DNA of 64,000 nt from Burkholderia sp. H160 (GTDB lineage Bacteria > Pseudomonadota > Gammaproteobacteria > Burkholderiales > Burkholderiaceae). The notes under the pieces were generated by a model that was given only the letters and a program-made list of their open reading frames with translations, searched no databases and had not been told where the DNA came from. Location of the stretch: NCBI GenBank assembly GCA_000173575.1, contig ABYL01000018.1, positions 1 through 64,000 of the forward strand, given 5' to 3'. Every line of letters begins with the position of its first letter. The stretch's first letter is position 1. Shown here in pieces: positions 35,743-45,296 of the stretch. The position numbers were made by a program, and so were the translations under genes.

Positions 35743-37002
35743 CTACTCGACTCCGATCGCGGCCTTCAACTGGCGCAAAACTTCAGGCGGCTGGCCGATC
35801 GAGAAAAAAAAATTCGTGAGGTGGCGTTTAAAATTCTCATTCTGCATCCACTGCTCGCGAGGTACGGCCTTAAGTTGTTCATCGGGGAACGCGATAGGCA
35901 GGCTCACATTTTTGGCTTGTTCCGGATCGCGGATCGGTCCCTTCGGATCGCGACCTTCGGCAATCGCCTGAAGATCGGACTCGAACCGGCGACGCAGCAT
36001 TACCACGCCCTTGTCGCTGGAACCCAGGACCTCTTTCGTACGATCGGCAATCGTACCTTGCCCGACCCAGGCCATGAAATCCTGGTTCAGGATATGCGAA
36101 TCATGGTATTTGCCATTCGCATCCATGACAGGCGATTCCCACGTCGGGATTTGGTCCTGTACATAGGGCCGTACTTCAGCGGGAACTGGAAGATAAAACC
36201 AGGAAATACTCAGGGTATGCTCGTCATCGACCGGCACGCGCCATTCGAAGTGCTCACCGAGGAAGAACCCATTTGGGTACAAACAGACGCGGCCCGTGGT
36301 CCATAGCGGATGTTCAGCATTGGTGTCCGTGCGCTGTCGCCTATACTGATAACCGAATTGGAACTCTGTGAAATCGAGTGCTGTGTGCTTGGGAACGTAT
36401 TTCTCTTTCGTGCCCCCCATGCGACGCACCGAATAATTCGAGTGCTGCCATTCGAAATGAATAGGGTCGATCGAATTCTCCTGGCACTGGAGCCAGTTGC
36501 AATTGATGACCGAGGTCACGATCTGGCAAAACCCGTTTTGCCAATTGAAGGGCTCCCAGACAGGGAGTTCGGGCATCGTCTCAATCGGACCCATATAGGT
36601 CCAAACCATGCCACCTGCGACCCTGACCGGGTAGCTCGTGATCTTGAGACCGGCTTTGGTCGTCGCGTCGGGAATCGCTGTATCTTCGTAGGGACGCTCA
36701 GAGCACTTGCCGTCAGCCTCGAATTTCCAGCCGTGATAGGCACAACGGATGCCTTTGTCCTCAACGTAACCAAATTCGAGACTCGCACGACGATGCACAC
36801 AATGACGATCGAGAAGGCCGTAATTGCCGCTCAAATCCCGGTATAAAACGAGATCTTCACCAAAGAGCCGCATTGGCTTGATCAACCTGGTATCGAATTC
36901 CGAAACGCCGGCAATCGGATGCCAATAGCGACGCAGGAACTCACCCATCGGTGTGCCTTTCGACGTCGCGATCAGTAACTCGTTCTTCTCCTTGCTCAGC
37001 AA
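35743..37002 (-). CDS. Rieske non-heme iron oxygenase 3 (phthalate dioxygenase/LigX type)
   Basis: A 419-residue oxygenase, more distant from the other two. The Rieske ligands are Cys68, His70, Cys87 and His90 (CVHRRASLEFGYVED, then CAYHGWKFEADG). The mononuclear iron site is ENSIDPIHFEWQH. Its N-terminus (GTPMGEFLRRYWHPIAGV) and length are those of phthalate 4,5-dioxygenase and dehydrodivanillate O-demethylase relatives. It follows the flavin reductase by 43 bases in one unit. Electrons should come from the reductase at 25614, as the adjacent flavin reductase has no iron-sulfur centre. Its substrate is probably a different ring position or a different intermediate. Confidence 0.9.
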   Translation of the reverse strand: MLSKEKNELLIATSKGTPMGEFLRRYWHPIAGVSEFDTRLIKPMRLFGEDLVLYRDLSGNYGLLDRHCVHRRASLEFGYVEDKGIRCAYHGWKFEADGKCSERPYEDTAIPDATTKAGLKITSYPVRVAGGMVWTYMGPIETMPELPVWEPFNWQNGFCQIVTSVINCNWLQCQENSIDPIHFEWQHSNYSVRRMGGTKEKYVPKHTALDFTEFQFGYQYRRQRTDTNAEHPLWTTGRVCLYPNGFFLGEHFEWRVPVDDEHTLSISWFYLPVPAEVRPYVQDQIPTWESPVMDANGKYHDSHILNQDFMAWVGQGTIADRTKEVLGSSDKGVVMLRRRFESDLQAIAEGRDPKGPIRDPEQAKNVSLPIAFPDEQLKAVPREQWMQNENFKRHLTNFFFSIGQPPEVLRQLKAAIGVE

Positions 37003-37045
37003 TTGCGTCTCCCGTTGGGGAATGCGGGCCTGATCTTGAGGTGTA

Positions 37046-37561
37046 TCAGTTGGCGCCTGCGATCGCAGTGTATTTGCCAGCGTGGAAAACTAGTGGCGGT
37101 GCCGAACCTTGGTCTTGAACAAGCGCCTTGACCTCGCCCACGAACAGTGTGTGATCGCCACACTCATAGGCGTGACGGAGAACGGTCGCAACCTGAACGT
37201 TTGCGCCTTCAACGATTGGCATATGTTCAAGTTGTATGAAATTGGGCACCAGGACAGGGTGGGCTTTGCCCGCGAAATGGTTTGAGCACCATTCCTGATC
37301 GTGAGCCAGGATGCTGATGCCAAAGCCCTGCGCTTTGGTAATCCGTTCGTGCATTTTCGCTGATTTCGCGATCGAAACCAGAACAAGCGGAGGTTCGAGC
37401 GAGCCGGACATAAAGGAGTTGGCCGTCATTGCGTGGACTTCGCCCTCCGTGTTAGCGGTGACAACGACAACACCGGTCGCAAACTGACCCATGGCATTGC
37501 GAAATTCACGGCTCGTGAACGGCAACGTGGCTCCGTACTCTGGTGCAACAGTCAAACTCAT
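37046..37561 (-). CDS. Flavin reductase, HsaB/HpaC type
   Basis: A 171-residue FMN-binding split-barrel protein. Family motifs: FRNAMGQFATGVVVVTANTEG, HAMTANSFMSGSLEPPLVLVSI near the flavin, and CGDHTLFVGEVKAL near the end. It should supply reduced flavin to the HsaA-like monooxygenase at 13971, the only two-component flavin oxygenase in the island, although it lies over 20 kb away. It is first in a two-gene unit with Rieske 3, with operator E 76 bases upstream. Confidence 0.88.
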   Translation of the reverse strand: MSLTVAPEYGATLPFTSREFRNAMGQFATGVVVVTANTEGEVHAMTANSFMSGSLEPPLVLVSIAKSAKMHERITKAQGFGISILAHDQEWCSNHFAGKAHPVLVPNFIQLEHMPIVEGANVQVATVLRHAYECGDHTLFVGEVKALVQDQGSAPPLVFHAGKYTAIAGAN

Positions 37562-37631
37562 GATTAATCCAATCTATGTAAGCGACACACAAATGCGAAG
37601 CCAATTAATGGTCAATCAAGTATACGATTAG

Positions 37632-37642
37632 AAGGTTGCCTT
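37632..37642. promoter_or_regulatory. Palindromic operator, site E
   Basis: AAGGTTGCCTT, centred on 37637, one mismatch from the island consensus AAGGTNACCTT. It lies 76 bases upstream of the flavin reductase start, close to an AT-rich stretch that could hold the promoter. Confidence 0.6.
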
Positions 37643-37921
37643 AGTTTCTAATGGCCGGTAATTCGGGTATGTACCGACTGGGGAGCGCTTGGATCCGTTA
37701 CGACTAAGTGTGATTGTCGACCTGTCTCGACCATTGGGCCGTGACGGAACAGCCCGAGCGAAACGTTGCGATGCGCTTTCCGCTGAAGAGCGCGGTGGCC
37801 CGATTTGGGTTGTCATGGCTCCGATCCTCGGGATGCAGCTCGTCACGCACCGGAGCGGTCCGGAAGGTCAGAAGGTGAAGCGCCTTCTGATCGAAGTGTC
37901 GCACTCGCGCGGAGCTGCGTT
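37643..37921. other. Island edge, no gene recognised
   Basis: Between the operator in front of the flavin reductase and the IS630 remnant. An open plus-strand stretch (37689-37931) has no recognisable family and no ribosome binding site; it may be remnant DNA. Confidence 0.4.
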
Positions 37922-38300
37922 CTATATTTGACATAATGGTGAGATGTCCCTCGCGCAGCACACGTCGTGCAGCTTGATATTCATCCGGTCGATGGCTTTC
38001 TGCATCAGTTGCACGCAACTGGCAGCCGATGCGACATGATCGGCGCGCAGGCGCAGGTAGTCCTGCAACCGGCGGAGCTTGGCTGTCGCGTGCGCAGCCA
38101 CTCGTATTTCATCTCGCGCCAGAGCTTCTCGATGCGATTGAGCTCTGGGCCGTACGGTGGCTGGAAGTACAACGTCAAGCCTTTCGTTTGGAGCAGTTGA
38201 AGATAAGGTTGCAGTGCGCGGGCGGTGTGGACCGATGCGTCGTCGAGAAGCACCGTCAGCGGCTTGCCGACGTGTTCGACCAGCAGGCGCTCCGAAGTCC
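37922..38300 (-). pseudogene. IS630-family transposase C-terminal remnant
   Basis: On the minus strand, LLDDASVHTARALQPYLQLL and FQPPYGPELNRIEKLWREMKYEWL show the second Asp and the Glu of the IS630 DDE motif. After KYEWL the frame shifts near 38100, and the C-terminus (ATAKLRRLQDYLRLRADHV) continues in another frame to the stop at 37922. The N-terminal two thirds are gone. It marks the right edge of the catabolic island. Confidence 0.8.
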
Positions 38301-38304
38301 CATA

Positions 38305-39006
38305 TCATTCGGCGCGATTTTGCGCGGCAGGCCGATCTCCACGCTGGCGAACTAGCCGACCTATCTGTACAAGTGCAGCGACGAGAAGCAGTACCGCAAG
38401 CCAGAGTGCACGGCCGTGTAACATCCGTGTCGTCACGCCCCCAAAAACCGCGCCTGCAAAAAAACAAAAACCTGCCATCCCGAGCAGTGACGCATCGTGC
38501 AGCGCAGTTCTGTTGTAATTCGGGATAAAGGCTTCCAGCAGCTTTTTGGCCGCTCGCCGCAGGTTTCCTGTTGTCATGACCGAGGTGTAGGTCAGATTCT
38601 CGATGTGCGTGAACGATAACGTCTGTAGCGTGGCGACGAACGAAATGCCGGGGATAAGCCAGACATCGGAGTCGCCGACCAGACCGCTTGCCGCCATGGC
38701 CAGAAAGGCGATCTCGAGAAGCAGGCAAACGAGTGCCGGACGACGGACTGAAGGCGCAAGGGCATCGAGGCGCAGGAGATGAACGACAAATACCGCGAAC
38801 ACGAAAGCGATCAATGGCGGGATATGGCGGCCAGCCCGCGCCCAGTCTCCCGCCGCGATATGGATGCCGAGAAGGGCGACGTTCCCGGTCATCGTATTGG
38901 CAAATACGCCACCATGCCCGACGTACGCGAAAGCATCCAGAAAGCCTCCCGATGATGTCAACAGCGCAGCGACGCTGCGTGTTCGACTCGCCGAATCAAA
39001 GTCCAT
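38305..39006 (-). CDS. DUF1275/YoaK-family membrane protein
   Basis: A 233-residue inner-membrane protein with about six hydrophobic segments. It has SSGGFLDAFAYVGHGGVFANTMTGN at the start and FTHIENLTYTSVMTTGNLRRAAKKL in the middle, the hallmarks of the DUF1275 family (YoaK of E. coli), whose function is unknown. The start is the ATG at 39006. The last dozen residues (after LVQIGRLVRQ) run up to the IS630 remnant and may be altered by that insertion. It is divergent from a LysR gene. Confidence 0.8.
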   Translation of the reverse strand: MDFDSASRTRSVAALLTSSGGFLDAFAYVGHGGVFANTMTGNVALLGIHIAAGDWARAGRHIPPLIAFVFAVFVVHLLRLDALAPSVRRPALVCLLLEIAFLAMAASGLVGDSDVWLIPGISFVATLQTLSFTHIENLTYTSVMTTGNLRRAAKKLLEAFIPNYNRTALHDASLLGMAGFCFFAGAVFGGVTTRMLHGRALWLAVLLLVAALVQIGRLVRQRGDRPAAQNRAE

Positions 39007-39162
39007 CGTATCGACCTCTCTTTTGACCGGTAATGCAAATATACAAATTGCGAGCCGCGCGGCAATCTGTTGCGCTTGCACCCGTAAGCGAGCGTAGTTC
39101 CCGATGGGCGCTTTGAGCTGCATCGTGCAAAATATCCATAACCAGATTGCGGAGAATGGCCC

Positions 39163-40128
39163 GTGGGCGTCAACTTCGACTTGAATGACTTGCAGGCGTT
39201 TAGAGCAGTGGTGGAGCTCGGAAGCTTCCGCAAGGCCGCCGAGGCGGTGAGTATCTCGCAGCCGGCCTTGAGCCGCCGCATTGACAAGCTCGAGGAAGCG
39301 CTCGGCGTACGTCTGTTCGAGCGCACCACGCGCAGCGTCACGCTCACTACCGTTGGTCGCGTATTTGCGCCGAGCGCCGAACAGCTGCTCGATGATCTCG
39401 ACGTCGCGTTGCTCGGCATCCGCGATGTTTCTTCGAGCCGCCTGGGTCATGTGACCATTGCCTGCGTGCCTTCGGTCGCCTACTACTTCCTGCCAAGCGC
39501 CGTTGCTAGCTATCATCGCCGCTTTCCTCGCATTCGGGTCAAGTTGCTGGATGTGAGCGCCAATGAGGTGCTGTCCGCCGTCATCAGCGGAGAGGCTGAT
39601 TTCGGGGTGAGCTTTGTGGGCAGCCAGGAGTCCGAGGTCGAGTTCAAGGTGCTGCTGCAGGAGCGCTTCGTGGCCGCCTGCCGTCGTGATCATCCGCTCG
39701 CCAGCAAGAAGCGCGTGACATGGAACGAGCTTTACGAGCACGAGTACGTCTCGGTAGACAAGACTTCAGGCAACCGATTACTGCTCGATCAGGCGCTCTC
39801 GGCGGTGGCACCGCGCTTGCCGAGTATCTGCGAGACTCGCCATGTCACGACCATGCTGGGTTTGGTCGAAGCGGGCCTCGGTGTCGCGGCAGTGCCGTCG
39901 ATGGCCATGCCCGGGCACAATCACCCCGTCCTCACGAGCGTGCCGCTCGTCGAACCGGTGGTCAAGCGGCGCGTGGGAATCGTGAAGCGCCGCGGGCGTC
40001 CGCTGACCCCGGCCGCTCAGGAGTTCCACAGAACGATTATTGAGCTCAGGCGCGGCGGCGCAAGCGGCGATGCCTCAAGCGACGAAACGTCTCCGAAAAA
40101 GCGGCCAGGCAGGAAGACCCCATCGTGA
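39163..40128 (+). CDS. LysR-family transcriptional regulator
   Basis: A 321-residue LysR regulator. The N-terminal helix-turn-helix (LNDLQAFRAVVELGSFRKAAEAVSIS, then LSRRIDKLEEALGVRLFERT) spans residues 7-65; a two-lobed ligand domain follows. It begins at a GTG with GGAG eight bases upstream. Its stop overlaps the start of the dicarboxylate-type symporter gene by GTGA, so the two are translated together and the regulator probably controls that carrier. The highly basic C-terminal tail (SPKKRPGRKTP) is unusual but not rare. Confidence 0.9.
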   Translation: MGVNFDLNDLQAFRAVVELGSFRKAAEAVSISQPALSRRIDKLEEALGVRLFERTTRSVTLTTVGRVFAPSAEQLLDDLDVALLGIRDVSSSRLGHVTIACVPSVAYYFLPSAVASYHRRFPRIRVKLLDVSANEVLSAVISGEADFGVSFVGSQESEVEFKVLLQERFVAACRRDHPLASKKRVTWNELYEHEYVSVDKTSGNRLLLDQALSAVAPRLPSICETRHVTTMLGLVEAGLGVAAVPSMAMPGHNHPVLTSVPLVEPVVKRRVGIVKRRGRPLTPAAQEFHRTIIELRRGGASGDASSDETSPKKRPGRKTPS

Positions 40129-41435
40129 GATTGGCAAGACCGCTTCGCTTGCTCTATGTGCAGGTTGTGCTGGCTATGGTGCTCGGTATGGCGCTCGGTC
40201 ATTTCTTGCCGCAAGCGGGCCCGGTGCTGAAGCCCTTGAGCGACGGGTTCATTGGCCTTGTCAGGATGATGATTGCGCCCATCGTTTTTTGCACGATCGT
40301 CTCGGGCGTTACATCGCTTGCAAGCGGAAAGGCGATTGGTCGCACAATTTTCCGGGCGCTGGCACTCTTTTATCTTCTGACAGCCGCGGCGCTCGCGCTC
40401 GGACTCGTCACGGCCTTCGTGCTGCGACCCGGCGCGGGAATGCACATCGACGCTAGCCACCTGGACCTGAGTATCCTCGCGCAATATGCGAAGGGCACGC
40501 ATCCGCGCGACGTTGTCGCGTTCGGGATGAGCCTCATCCCCGAGACGATGCTTGGCGCCTTCGACAAGGGCGAGGTGCTGCCCGTGCTGCTGCTCTCGCT
40601 GCTCTTCGGTTTCGCGCTAAATTCATGTCCGGGCGCCGGTAGGCCGGTGCTCGCGCTCATCGACGGCATCGCCCAGACGCTCTTTCGCATCCTCGCGATG
40701 ATCATGCGACTTGCGCCGCTCGGCGCATTCGGCGCGATGGCATTCACGGTGGGCCGCTTCGGGATCCGCTCGGTCGGCTCGCTTGGCATGTTGATGGTGT
40801 CCTTCTACGTGGCATGCGTGTTGTTCATTGCGCTGGTTCTCGCTCCGCTCGCGCGCCTGCACGGTTTCGCTCTTTGGCGGCTCTTGCGCTACCTGCGAGA
40901 GGAGTTGCTGATCGTTCTGGCGACGTCGTCGACAGAGCCGGTACTGCCCCGCCTGATCGCGAAGCTGGAGGCGCTCGGCTGCGACAAGGGCGTAGTGGGC
41001 CTTGTGCTGCCCGCGGGCTATTCGTTCAATCTCGACGGCACCGCGATCTATCTGACGCTCGCCTCGATGTTCATTGCTCAGGCGTGCGACGTGCCGCTTT
41101 CCGCGCCGCGGATCGCGACGATGCTCGCGGTTATGTTGCTCACGTCCAAGGGGGCAGCCGGCGTGTCGGGCAGCGGGCTGGTCGCGCTCATCGCGACGTT
41201 GACTGTGATTCCCGATCTGCCCGTCGCCGGGGTAGCGCTATTGGTTGGCATCGACCGCTTCATGTCCGAGGCGCGTGCGCTGACGAGCGTGATCAGCAAC
41301 GCTTGCGCAGTGATCTTTGTGTCGATGTGGGAAGGTGTGTGCGATCGTGCGCGTCTCGGGTGGATGCTTGGGGAAGCAACGCCAGGCGGCGCGCAGGGTG
41401 CGGAGGAAGTCGCGAGGAATGCCCCGAAGACGTGA
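40125..41435 (+). CDS. Dicarboxylate/amino acid:cation symporter (DAACS family)
   Basis: A 436-residue inner-membrane carrier of the DctA/GltP family. Family signs are FIGLVRMMIAPIVFCTIVSGVTSL, the Ser-rich hairpin region ATSSTEPVLPRLIAKLEALGC, the substrate-site segment PAGYSFNLDGTAIYLTLASMF and LLTSKGAAGVSGSGLVAL. It takes up C4-dicarboxylates or acidic amino acids with H+ or Na+. It overlaps the LysR stop codon (GTGA). The next gene is convergent. The substrate cannot be set from sequence alone. Confidence 0.9.
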   Translation: MRLARPLRLLYVQVVLAMVLGMALGHFLPQAGPVLKPLSDGFIGLVRMMIAPIVFCTIVSGVTSLASGKAIGRTIFRALALFYLLTAAALALGLVTAFVLRPGAGMHIDASHLDLSILAQYAKGTHPRDVVAFGMSLIPETMLGAFDKGEVLPVLLLSLLFGFALNSCPGAGRPVLALIDGIAQTLFRILAMIMRLAPLGAFGAMAFTVGRFGIRSVGSLGMLMVSFYVACVLFIALVLAPLARLHGFALWRLLRYLREELLIVLATSSTEPVLPRLIAKLEALGCDKGVVGLVLPAGYSFNLDGTAIYLTLASMFIAQACDVPLSAPRIATMLAVMLLTSKGAAGVSGSGLVALIATLTVIPDLPVAGVALLVGIDRFMSEARALTSVISNACAVIFVSMWEGVCDRARLGWMLGEATPGGAQGAEEVARNAPKT

Positions 41436-41475
41436 GAGGAAGATTGCCAGAGGCAAGCCTTCCTTCAGGTTTCCA

Positions 41476-42258
41476 TCAATGAGCGGAAACAGTATCGAGC
41501 CCTGTCGATCTCACTTCTGCCTGCACGCCAGGTGAAGCCAGATAGTCGAGCAGAGCTTTCGCTTCCTTCGGATGCTGCGCGCTGACGGGAATGCCGGCCG
41601 CGAAACGCGTGACCGACTGCAGGAACTCGGGAATCTTGCCGACGAAGGTCGTGCCCTTGACGGGCAGTAACTCGCTCACCTGCTGGAAGCCGATTTCGTA
41701 GTCGCCGTTCGCCACCACCGAGGCCACTGGAATCCGCGGGATCATCTTCGCCTTCGACTTGACCTGATCTTCGATACCGAGCTTCCTGAACAACTCCCGC
41801 TCAATGTAGACACCACTCGCGCTGTCCGAGTAGGCGATCGACTTCGCATGCAGCAGGGTCTGCCGGAGCCCTTCTGCCGAGCTGATGTCGGGCTTGCTCG
41901 CGCCTTCGCGCACGACCATGCCGATGCGCGAATCGGCCAGCTCGACACGCGATCCGGGGATGACCTTGCCTTGCTGGATCAGTTGGTCGAGTGCATATCC
42001 AACCATGATGACGGCGTCCGCGGGCTCGCCGCGCTCAAGCCTGTTCGGGATGGCTTCGGGCGATTTGCCCATCGATGGACCGAGCGCAGTATCGAGAGTG
42101 TTGCCCGTCTCGGACGCGAACCTGGGACCGAGCACCTTGTACGCTGCGGTGAAGCCGCCAGAACTCATGACGTGTAGGTCGGCAGCCTGCACATTGGCCG
42201 CGGCGGTTGAGGTTGCGACGAGCGCTGCGGCGCATAGTTTCAGAAGCAGATTTCGCAT
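41476..42258 (-). CDS. Periplasmic substrate-binding protein (ModA-like)
   Basis: A 260-residue periplasmic binding protein if started at 42258, where the signal peptide MRNLLLKLCAAALVATSTAA ends in VQAAD; an ATG at 42282 would add eight residues. The fold is that of molybdate/extracellular solute-binding proteins: LHVMSSGGFTAAYKVLGPRF, RGEPADAVIMVGYALDQLI, AYSDSASGVYIERELFRKLG. No ABC permease or ATPase is next to it, so it may act as an orphan sensor or receptor. The MFS gene follows upstream in the same direction. Confidence 0.8.
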   Translation of the reverse strand: MRNLLLKLCAAALVATSTAAANVQAADLHVMSSGGFTAAYKVLGPRFASETGNTLDTALGPSMGKSPEAIPNRLERGEPADAVIMVGYALDQLIQQGKVIPGSRVELADSRIGMVVREGASKPDISSAEGLRQTLLHAKSIAYSDSASGVYIERELFRKLGIEDQVKSKAKMIPRIPVASVVANGDYEIGFQQVSELLPVKGTTFVGKIPEFLQSVTRFAAGIPVSAQHPKEAKALLDYLASPGVQAEVRSTGLDTVSAH

Positions 42259-42313
42259 GATCGGAGTCGTGTCAGATTGCATGTAATAGATGCTTGCGGG
42301 AATGAGATGCGCA

Positions 42314-43612
42314 TCAGTGTGCCGGATTCAGTGTTGTTGCGCGCCGGCGATAGAGTGCGAACGTCGCCAGAAGGGCGCAAGCTGCGGCGAAGCTCATCCA
42401 GTATCCGGGCGCAGCCTTGTCGCCGGTCATATGAATGAGCGCCGTGGAGATCGCGGGCGTGAAGCCGCCGAACACCGCCGTGGCAAGGCTATAGGCGAGC
42501 GAGAAGCCCGCGACGCGCACCTGAACCGGCATCACTTCCGTGAGCGCGACGACCATTGCGCCGTTATAGATGCCGTACATGAACGAGAGCCAGAGAAGCA
42601 CGAGCAACATGTTCAGGAAGCTGGGCGCGTGAGCGAGCAGCGACAGTGCGGGGTAGGCGGTTGCGATGGCGAGCAGCGTCATGCCGGCGAGGAGCGGCCG
42701 GCGGCCGATCTTGTCGGAGAGGGCTCCGCCGATCGGCAGCCACACGAAGTTCGATATGGCGACACACAGCGTCACGAGCAAACTATCGGCGGTGCTCAGG
42801 TGCAGGACCGTCTTGCCGAAAGTCGGCGCGTAGACCGAGATGAGATAGAAGCTCGCGGTGGTCATTGCCACCAGCATCATGCCTGCGATCACGACGCCCC
42901 AGTTCTGGACCAGCGTGCGGAACACCTCGTTCATCGAGGGGCGATGCTGACGCGCCTTGAACTCTTGCGTTTCCTCCAGATTGCGGCGCAGCATGAAGAT
43001 GAACGGCACGATCATGCAGCCGACGAAGAAGGGAACCCGCCATCCCCAGGTCGCAATGGCTGTGGCGTCCAGCGATTGGTTGAGTGCAAAGCCGAGGGCC
43101 GCGGCCACGACGATCGCTACCTGCTGGCTCGCGGACTGCCAGCTCGTGAAGAAGCCTTTGCGGCCGGGCGTGGCCATCTCGGCGAGGTACACCGACACAC
43201 CACCCAGCTCGGCGCCGGCCGAGAAGCCCTGCAGAAGCCGTCCAACGAGCACCAGCGCCGGCGCCAGAAGACCGATCGTCGCGTAACCCGGTACGAACGC
43301 GATCAGGATGGTGCCGCTCGCCATGATGGAAAGCGTGACGATGAGGCCTTTGCGACGGCCGACGTCGTCGATGTACGCACCGAGCACGATCGCGCCGAGC
43401 GGGCGCATCAGAAAGCCGGCGCCGAAGACCGCGAACGTCATCATCAGCGAGGCAAATTCGCTCGCCGCCGGAAAGAATACGTTGGCGATTTGCGTCGCGT
43501 AGAAGCCAAAAAGAAAGAAGTCGAACTGTTCCAGAAAATTTCCGGCCGTTACGCGGAAAACCGCTGAAGCCTTGGAGTGTCGCGGCAAAGGAGTAGAGGG
43601 CGAGGGGTGCAT
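42314..43612 (-). CDS. MFS metabolite:H+ symporter, citrate/tricarballylate type
   Basis: A 432-residue carrier of the metabolite-H+ symporter group. It starts at the ATG at 43612; the longer frame has no site. Signs: [20 protein letters not shown] in helix 1, [48 protein letters not shown], and [14 protein letters not shown] after helix 7. These match citrate or tricarballylate carriers. It lies in one direction with the binding protein downstream (55 bases). Upstream is a short fragment and a truncated GntR gene, so its own regulator may have been lost. Confidence 0.88.
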   Translation of the reverse strand: MHPSPSTPLPRHSKASAVFRVTAGNFLEQFDFFLFGFYATQIANVFFPAASEFASLMMTFAVFGAGFLMRPLGAIVLGAYIDDVGRRKGLIVTLSIMASGTILIAFVPGYATIGLLAPALVLVGRLLQGFSAGAELGGVSVYLAEMATPGRKGFFTSWQSASQQVAIVVAAALGFALNQSLDATAIATWGWRVPFFVGCMIVPFIFMLRRNLEETQEFKARQHRPSMNEVFRTLVQNWGVVIAGMMLVAMTTASFYLISVYAPTFGKTVLHLSTADSLLVTLCVAISNFVWLPIGGALSDKIGRRPLLAGMTLLAIATAYPALSLLAHAPSFLNMLLVLLWLSFMYGIYNGAMVVALTEVMPVQVRVAGFSLAYSLATAVFGGFTPAISTALIHMTGDKAAPGYWMSFAAACALLATFALYRRRATTLNPAH

Positions 43613-43807
43613 CAATGTGTCTCCTGAAATCCCGAAAAATGCGGTGGTCCGCTCTTGGCTTTCGGGAATATTGGCCCATGACCAATAAAACGATAATTGC
43701 AATCTTTTTAACGATTGATGTTTTCCAGTTATCAATCGACATTTCGCTCAGCTGGGCCGGGTGCCACCTGTGCACTAGCGCCCGGCCGCGCCTTCAGATT
43801 TCCACCG

Positions 43808-43987
43808 TCAGGCCACGAAACGACACTGTGAAGCGGGTGTGCGCGTGTCCATATTGCGTCCGCGATTCAGATGATCGTCAATTTCCGCCGCGCACCCGAG
43901 CATGCGCGGGTATAGGAAGATTGTGAACGCGGCGGTTTCAAGATCCACCTCGCTGAACTCCCCGCGTTTGAGCGGCTGCCATAGCAT
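43808..43987 (-). pseudogene. C-terminal fragment of an unidentified enzyme
   Basis: A minus-strand frame (LETAAFTIFLYPRMLGCAAE, then LNRGRNMDTRTP) ends at a stop at 43808. Its pattern R-M-x-G-x-x-A-x-x-x-D distantly recalls citrate-synthase-type C-termini, but the usual His is absent. It breaks off near 43987, where similarity to a GntR regulator on the opposite strand begins. I cannot name it with confidence. Confidence 0.35.
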
Positions 43988-44439
43988 CTTCAGCGCTCGA
44001 ACGCTCGCTGGTCGAACTCGCGACGCAGCGCGCGAGCGCTGCCGACATTGCGGCGCTGCGCGAGCAACTGAAAGAGGAGCATGAGGCGATGCATCGCTTC
44101 GATCAGCCGTCGTGGGCGCGGCTTGCGAGCGCGTTTCATTTGCGCATCGCTGCGCTGGCAGGCAATGCGATCCTCGAGCACTACCTGACGGAACTGGTAT
44201 CGCGCTGCTCGCTGATCGTGGGAGCCTTCGAGCCGGCGGGTAATGCGCCGTGTGAGCACGACGAGCACTGTGCGATTCTCGATTGCATCGAGGCCGGCGA
44301 TGCGGACGGCGCAATCGCGCATATGAGCGCGCATCTGCACGAACTGGAGGCGCGTATCGAGACATCGCACATGCCTGGGGAGAAAGGGCTTGCGCATCTG
44401 CTCGGCATCGAACCCGTGCAACGAACCGCAATGGAGTGA
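43985..44439 (+). pseudogene. GntR/FadR-family regulator lacking the DNA-binding domain
   Basis: The plus-strand frame from about 43985 encodes the FCD ligand domain of a FadR-type GntR regulator: ALERSLVELATQRASAADIA, EEHEAMHRFDQPSWARLASAFHLRIAALAGN, LVSRCSLIVGAFEP, and the metal-site His residues in HDEHCAILDCIEAGDADGAIAHMSAHL. No winged-helix N-terminus lies upstream; the sequence there belongs to a fragment on the other strand. An ATG at 44089 could give a ligand domain alone. Its stop precedes the flavin reductase start by one base, as in an operon. Confidence 0.75.
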
Positions 44440-44440
44440 T

Positions 44441-45028
44441 ATGGAAATCGACTTCGAAGCGATCACCGAGTATCAGCGCTACAAACTGATGGCGAGCCTC
44501 ATTGTGCCGCGTCCGATCGCGCTCGTGACGACGCTTGGCGAGGAAGGCATCGTCAACGCCGCGCCGTTCTCGATGTTCAACATGCTCGGCGAAGAGCCGC
44601 CTATCGTCATGATCAGCATCAACCGGTTGACGGACGGCACGCTCAAGGATACGGCGGTGAACATTGCGCGCGAGAAAGAATTTGTCGTGCATCTCGCCGA
44701 CGAGGCCATCGCGCAGCAGATGCATCGCTGCGGGGATCGCTTTGCCGCCGATGTTTCCGAGCTCGATCAGGTGGGGTTCACGGCGCTTGCGTCGTCGCGC
44801 GTAAAGCCACCACGCATCGCGCAAGCGCCGGTTGCGTTCGAGTGTGCGTTGTGGGAGACATTGGAAACCGCGAGCCGCCATATCTTCATCGGCAAGGTGA
44901 TGATGCTGCACGCCCGCGACGAACTCGTCGATCCGGACACGTGGCGTGTGCGCCTTGAGCACTATTTTCCAGTGGGGCGATTCGGCGCGAGCGATTACAT
45001 CACGACGCGCGATCGCTTTCAGATGTGA
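44441..45028 (+). CDS. Flavin reductase-like FMN-binding split-barrel protein
   Basis: A 195-residue protein of the DIM6/NTAB flavin reductase-like family. It has the N-terminal IVPRPIALVTTLGEEGIVNAAPFSMFN flavin-site segment, PPIVMISINRL, and LEHYFPVGRFGASDYITTRDRF at the end. The family includes FMN-binding reductases and oxidoreductases of unknown substrate. The ATG at 44441 lies one base after the GntR stop. The neighbours (carboxylate carriers, a GntR regulator) do not reveal its partner. Confidence 0.8.
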   Translation: MEIDFEAITEYQRYKLMASLIVPRPIALVTTLGEEGIVNAAPFSMFNMLGEEPPIVMISINRLTDGTLKDTAVNIAREKEFVVHLADEAIAQQMHRCGDRFAADVSELDQVGFTALASSRVKPPRIAQAPVAFECALWETLETASRHIFIGKVMMLHARDELVDPDTWRVRLEHYFPVGRFGASDYITTRDRFQM

Positions 45029-45296
45029 CTCACCGCGGACGACTTCGGGTACGTACCGGCACGCTGATTTGGGGATGGACCTAAGAGGTCGCAGCAGAGT
45101 TGGGGGCTGGATTTGCTCTGCGAAGATGCCGTCGACCGGTTTCCGCGCGGTTGTTCATCCGCGCGGCCGCTTTCACGAACACGTCTTCTTGATGCCCACC
45201 ATCCTATGCTACCGCCTCGTCAACGTGACATTGCCGCCCCTTCGACTCAATTAGTTAGAGCTTTTGAGTCGGAAGGCAATAAACGCTGGCTGTGCC

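Noticed and set aside
37689-37931. Possible small gene at the island edge
   Set aside because: No ribosome binding site, no known family, and it runs into the IS630 remnant; treated as debris.
42290-43567. Plus-strand frame of 425 codons opposite the citrate-type MFS gene
   Set aside because: Composition dominated by Arg, His and Glu, the usual antisense picture of a GC-rich membrane protein gene.
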